From contig DAIDJX010000208.1 of assembly GCA_027451165.1 (NCBI GenBank), positions 1 to 5,956 of the forward strand: 5,956 bases of DNA, written 5' to 3'. Source of the DNA: Prolixibacteraceae bacterium (GTDB lineage Bacteria > Bacteroidota > Bacteroidia > Bacteroidales > Prolixibacteraceae). Of this stretch, positions 5,181 to 5,956 are shown piece by piece. Below the pieces are notes generated by a model. It had not been told where the DNA came from. It made no database searches and was given only the letters and a program-made list of their open reading frames with translations. Both the position numbers and the translations under genes were made by a program. Within the stretch, counting starts at the first letter, position 1; each line of letters opens with the position of its first letter.

Positions 5181-5248
5181 GAACCCGAACCCGTCTCGCC
5201 TTAGGCGAGATGACAGGCCGATATTCTAACCGACTGAACAACCGCACC
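5181..5248 (-). pseudogene. tRNA-Asp 5'-half remnant with hairpin
   Basis: The first 38 bases equal the intact tRNA-Asp except for one change (TA to TT after the acceptor strand): acceptor GGTGCGG, D arm, anticodon 5' stem and CTGTCA. Then comes a 17-base palindrome in place of the 3' anticodon stem and variable loop, followed by ACGGGTTCG. After that the match is lost, so the T stem cannot close and the 3' acceptor strand is missing. It lies between the promoter and the intact tRNA, 35 bases upstream of the latter. It is complementary in extent to the two 3'-half remnants. Confidence 0.85.
5194..5210 (-). repeat. 17-base palindromic hairpin, variant form
   Basis: TCTCGCC, the loop TAA and GGCGAGA form a perfect 7-bp stem. 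Compared with the other two hairpins, the third pair is T-A instead of C-G and the loop differs, yet the pairing is fully kept. Confidence 0.85.
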
Positions 5249-5286
5249 ATTTTGCTCTTAATTGCTTTCTGCTTTCAAAAGCGTTG

Positions 5287-5316
5287 CAAATATAGCTGTT
5301 TTTTGTTTCCTTACAA
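5287..5316 (-). promoter_or_regulatory. Bacteroidota-type promoter of the tRNA-Asp unit
   Basis: On the minus strand TTG (5316-5314), a spacer of exactly 19 bases and TATATTTG (5294-5287) match the Bacteroidota housekeeping-sigma consensus (-33 TTG, -7 TAnnTTTG). The start site should lie near 5281. This gives about a 33-base leader before the broken tRNA copy at 5248 and about 135 bases before the intact tRNA. It could also supply read-through transcripts to the GIY-YIG genes. Confidence 0.75.
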
Positions 5317-5417
5317 TAATTGCAAAAAAAAAATTATGACAGGCTGTGCACCATAAAACAACAGCAAATTCAGACTATCTTTATTCCGGAGAATTTCACA
5401 GAAGAATTCCTCTTAAC

Positions 5418-5956
5418 GTGAAGATATTCATTTATATATCGCTGCTGATTATTACTTTTCTTCCTGCTTCAGGACAAGTGGACCTTCGTTCAAAATACCT
5501 GGTCACCAGTTCCGGGAAGCTGGATTTTGTGGAATCGTACCTTAACCTTTGTGCGATTGCCGATGGTAAAACCGACAAAAAAGTTTTCCGGAAGGAGTTG
5601 GAACCGCTCCTGCAGGGTGCAAGGGAAGCAGTTGGAGATGCCTCTTCCCCGCAGGATCGCATTAACCGGCTGAACCGCTATCTGTTCGACGAACTTCAGT
5701 TCGGGTACAATCCGGTAGCCAACAAATATTTCACCGGCACTGAATCTGAAAAAAGGGAAATCAGAGAAAAGGGCATTTCTTTCCGGGAGTTCAACCTGAT
5801 GCCCGGGGTACTGCATTCCAGGGAAGGAATTTGCACCAGCCTTAGTTTCATTTACCTGACTTTTGCCCTTGACCTGGGATGGCCTGTATCTGCAGTCATC
5901 GTTCCGGGGCATATTTTTCTTCGCTATGAGGAGGGAGAGACACGGATCAATATTGA
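5418..5956 (+). CDS. Exported transglutaminase-like protein, SirB1 type (3' end beyond window)
   Basis: An open frame from GTG at 5418 runs 179 codons to the window edge. The N-terminus MKIFIYISLLIITFLPASGQ is a signal peptide with likely cleavage after G19, so the protein is probably periplasmic or secreted. After an alpha-helical region (about 30-95) comes a stretch typical of the SirB1 / Transglut_core2 family: SREGICTSLSFIYLTFALDLGWP, then VPGHIFLRY. C139 and H165 are the candidate thiol-protease-like pair. The third residue would lie past the window. Many SirB1-type proteins have no proven activity, and relatives often carry tetratricopeptide repeats at the C-terminus, which cannot be checked here. 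GTG is chosen because it begins the signal peptide; another in-frame GTG at 5346 would add a non-signal-like leader. A weak -7 match (TATCTTTA, 5376-5383) precedes it. The gene is divergent from the tRNA unit. Confidence 0.8.
   Translation, partial: MKIFIYISLLIITFLPASGQVDLRSKYLVTSSGKLDFVESYLNLCAIADGKTDKKVFRKELEPLLQGAREAVGDASSPQDRINRLNRYLFDELQFGYNPVANKYFTGTESEKREIREKGISFREFNLMPGVLHSREGICTSLSFIYLTFALDLGWPVSAVIVPGHIFLRYEEGETRINI

Noticed and set aside
5157..5204. A 15-codon plus-strand frame starting ATGAACGAC
   Set aside because: It runs into the hairpin of the broken tRNA copy and has no promoter, ribosome-binding site or recognisable peptide pattern.
4376..5248. A split or permuted tRNA-Asp assembled from the 5'-half remnant and the 3'-half remnants
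   Set aside because: Both kinds of fragment carry the same central hairpin and T-arm start, so they overlap and do not complement each other cleanly. An intact tRNA-Asp is present, and no trans-joining signals are visible.
4317..5248. A CRISPR array
   Set aside because: The repeats are about 50 bases, spaced about 300 bases apart and separated by related genes, not by short unique spacers, and they are tRNA-derived.
5490..5912. A 140-residue minus-strand frame and a smaller one at 5432-5662
   Set aside because: They lie antisense to the transglutaminase-like gene, whose signal peptide and SREGICTSLS / VPGHIFLRY motifs fix the coding strand as plus.

Overview
The window looks like chromosomal DNA from a member of the Bacteroidota. 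Three things point there. The 331-residue secreted protein belongs to a fibre-like family that is very common in that phylum. A promoter of the phylum's own type (TTG, 19 bp, TATATTTG) lies upstream of the tRNA. Ribosome-binding sites are weak, and most of the larger products are exported or membrane proteins. The genus cannot be told from this sequence.

Layout, left to right. A small membrane protein with a C-terminal zinc ribbon (111-572, minus) is divergent from a secreted 608-residue protein with an HELLH zinc-protease motif (652-2478, plus). A bidirectional terminator (2485-2514) separates the latter from a convergent secreted fibre-like protein (2527-3522, minus). Upstream of that, and separated from it by its own terminator, is a small lipoprotein (3703-4107, minus). 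At the right edge is the 5' part of an exported transglutaminase-like (SirB1-type) protein (5418 to the window end, plus).

The unusual part is 4317-5316, read on the minus strand. A strong promoter (5287-5316) leads into a broken tRNA-Asp copy, then an intact tRNA-Asp(GTC), then an intrinsic terminator, then a small GIY-YIG nuclease gene whose start codon sits just past the terminator's U-tract. The block [3' half of tRNA-Asp, terminator, GIY-YIG gene] is then repeated with a period of 343/348 bp. The second copy has a complete GIY-YIG gene. The third breaks off about 25 bases into its GIY-YIG gene. In all three broken tRNA copies the 12 bases between the anticodon loop and the T arm are replaced by a perfect 17-base palindromic hairpin at the same junctions. 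One of the three hairpins differs from the others by a compensatory base-pair change. I read this as a tRNA-associated GIY-YIG repeat module, possibly a small mobile or self-propagating element. Mobility is an inference and is not shown by the sequence.

Apart from this module, the neighbouring genes share no obvious pathway. They look like separate transcription units for cell-envelope or secreted proteins.
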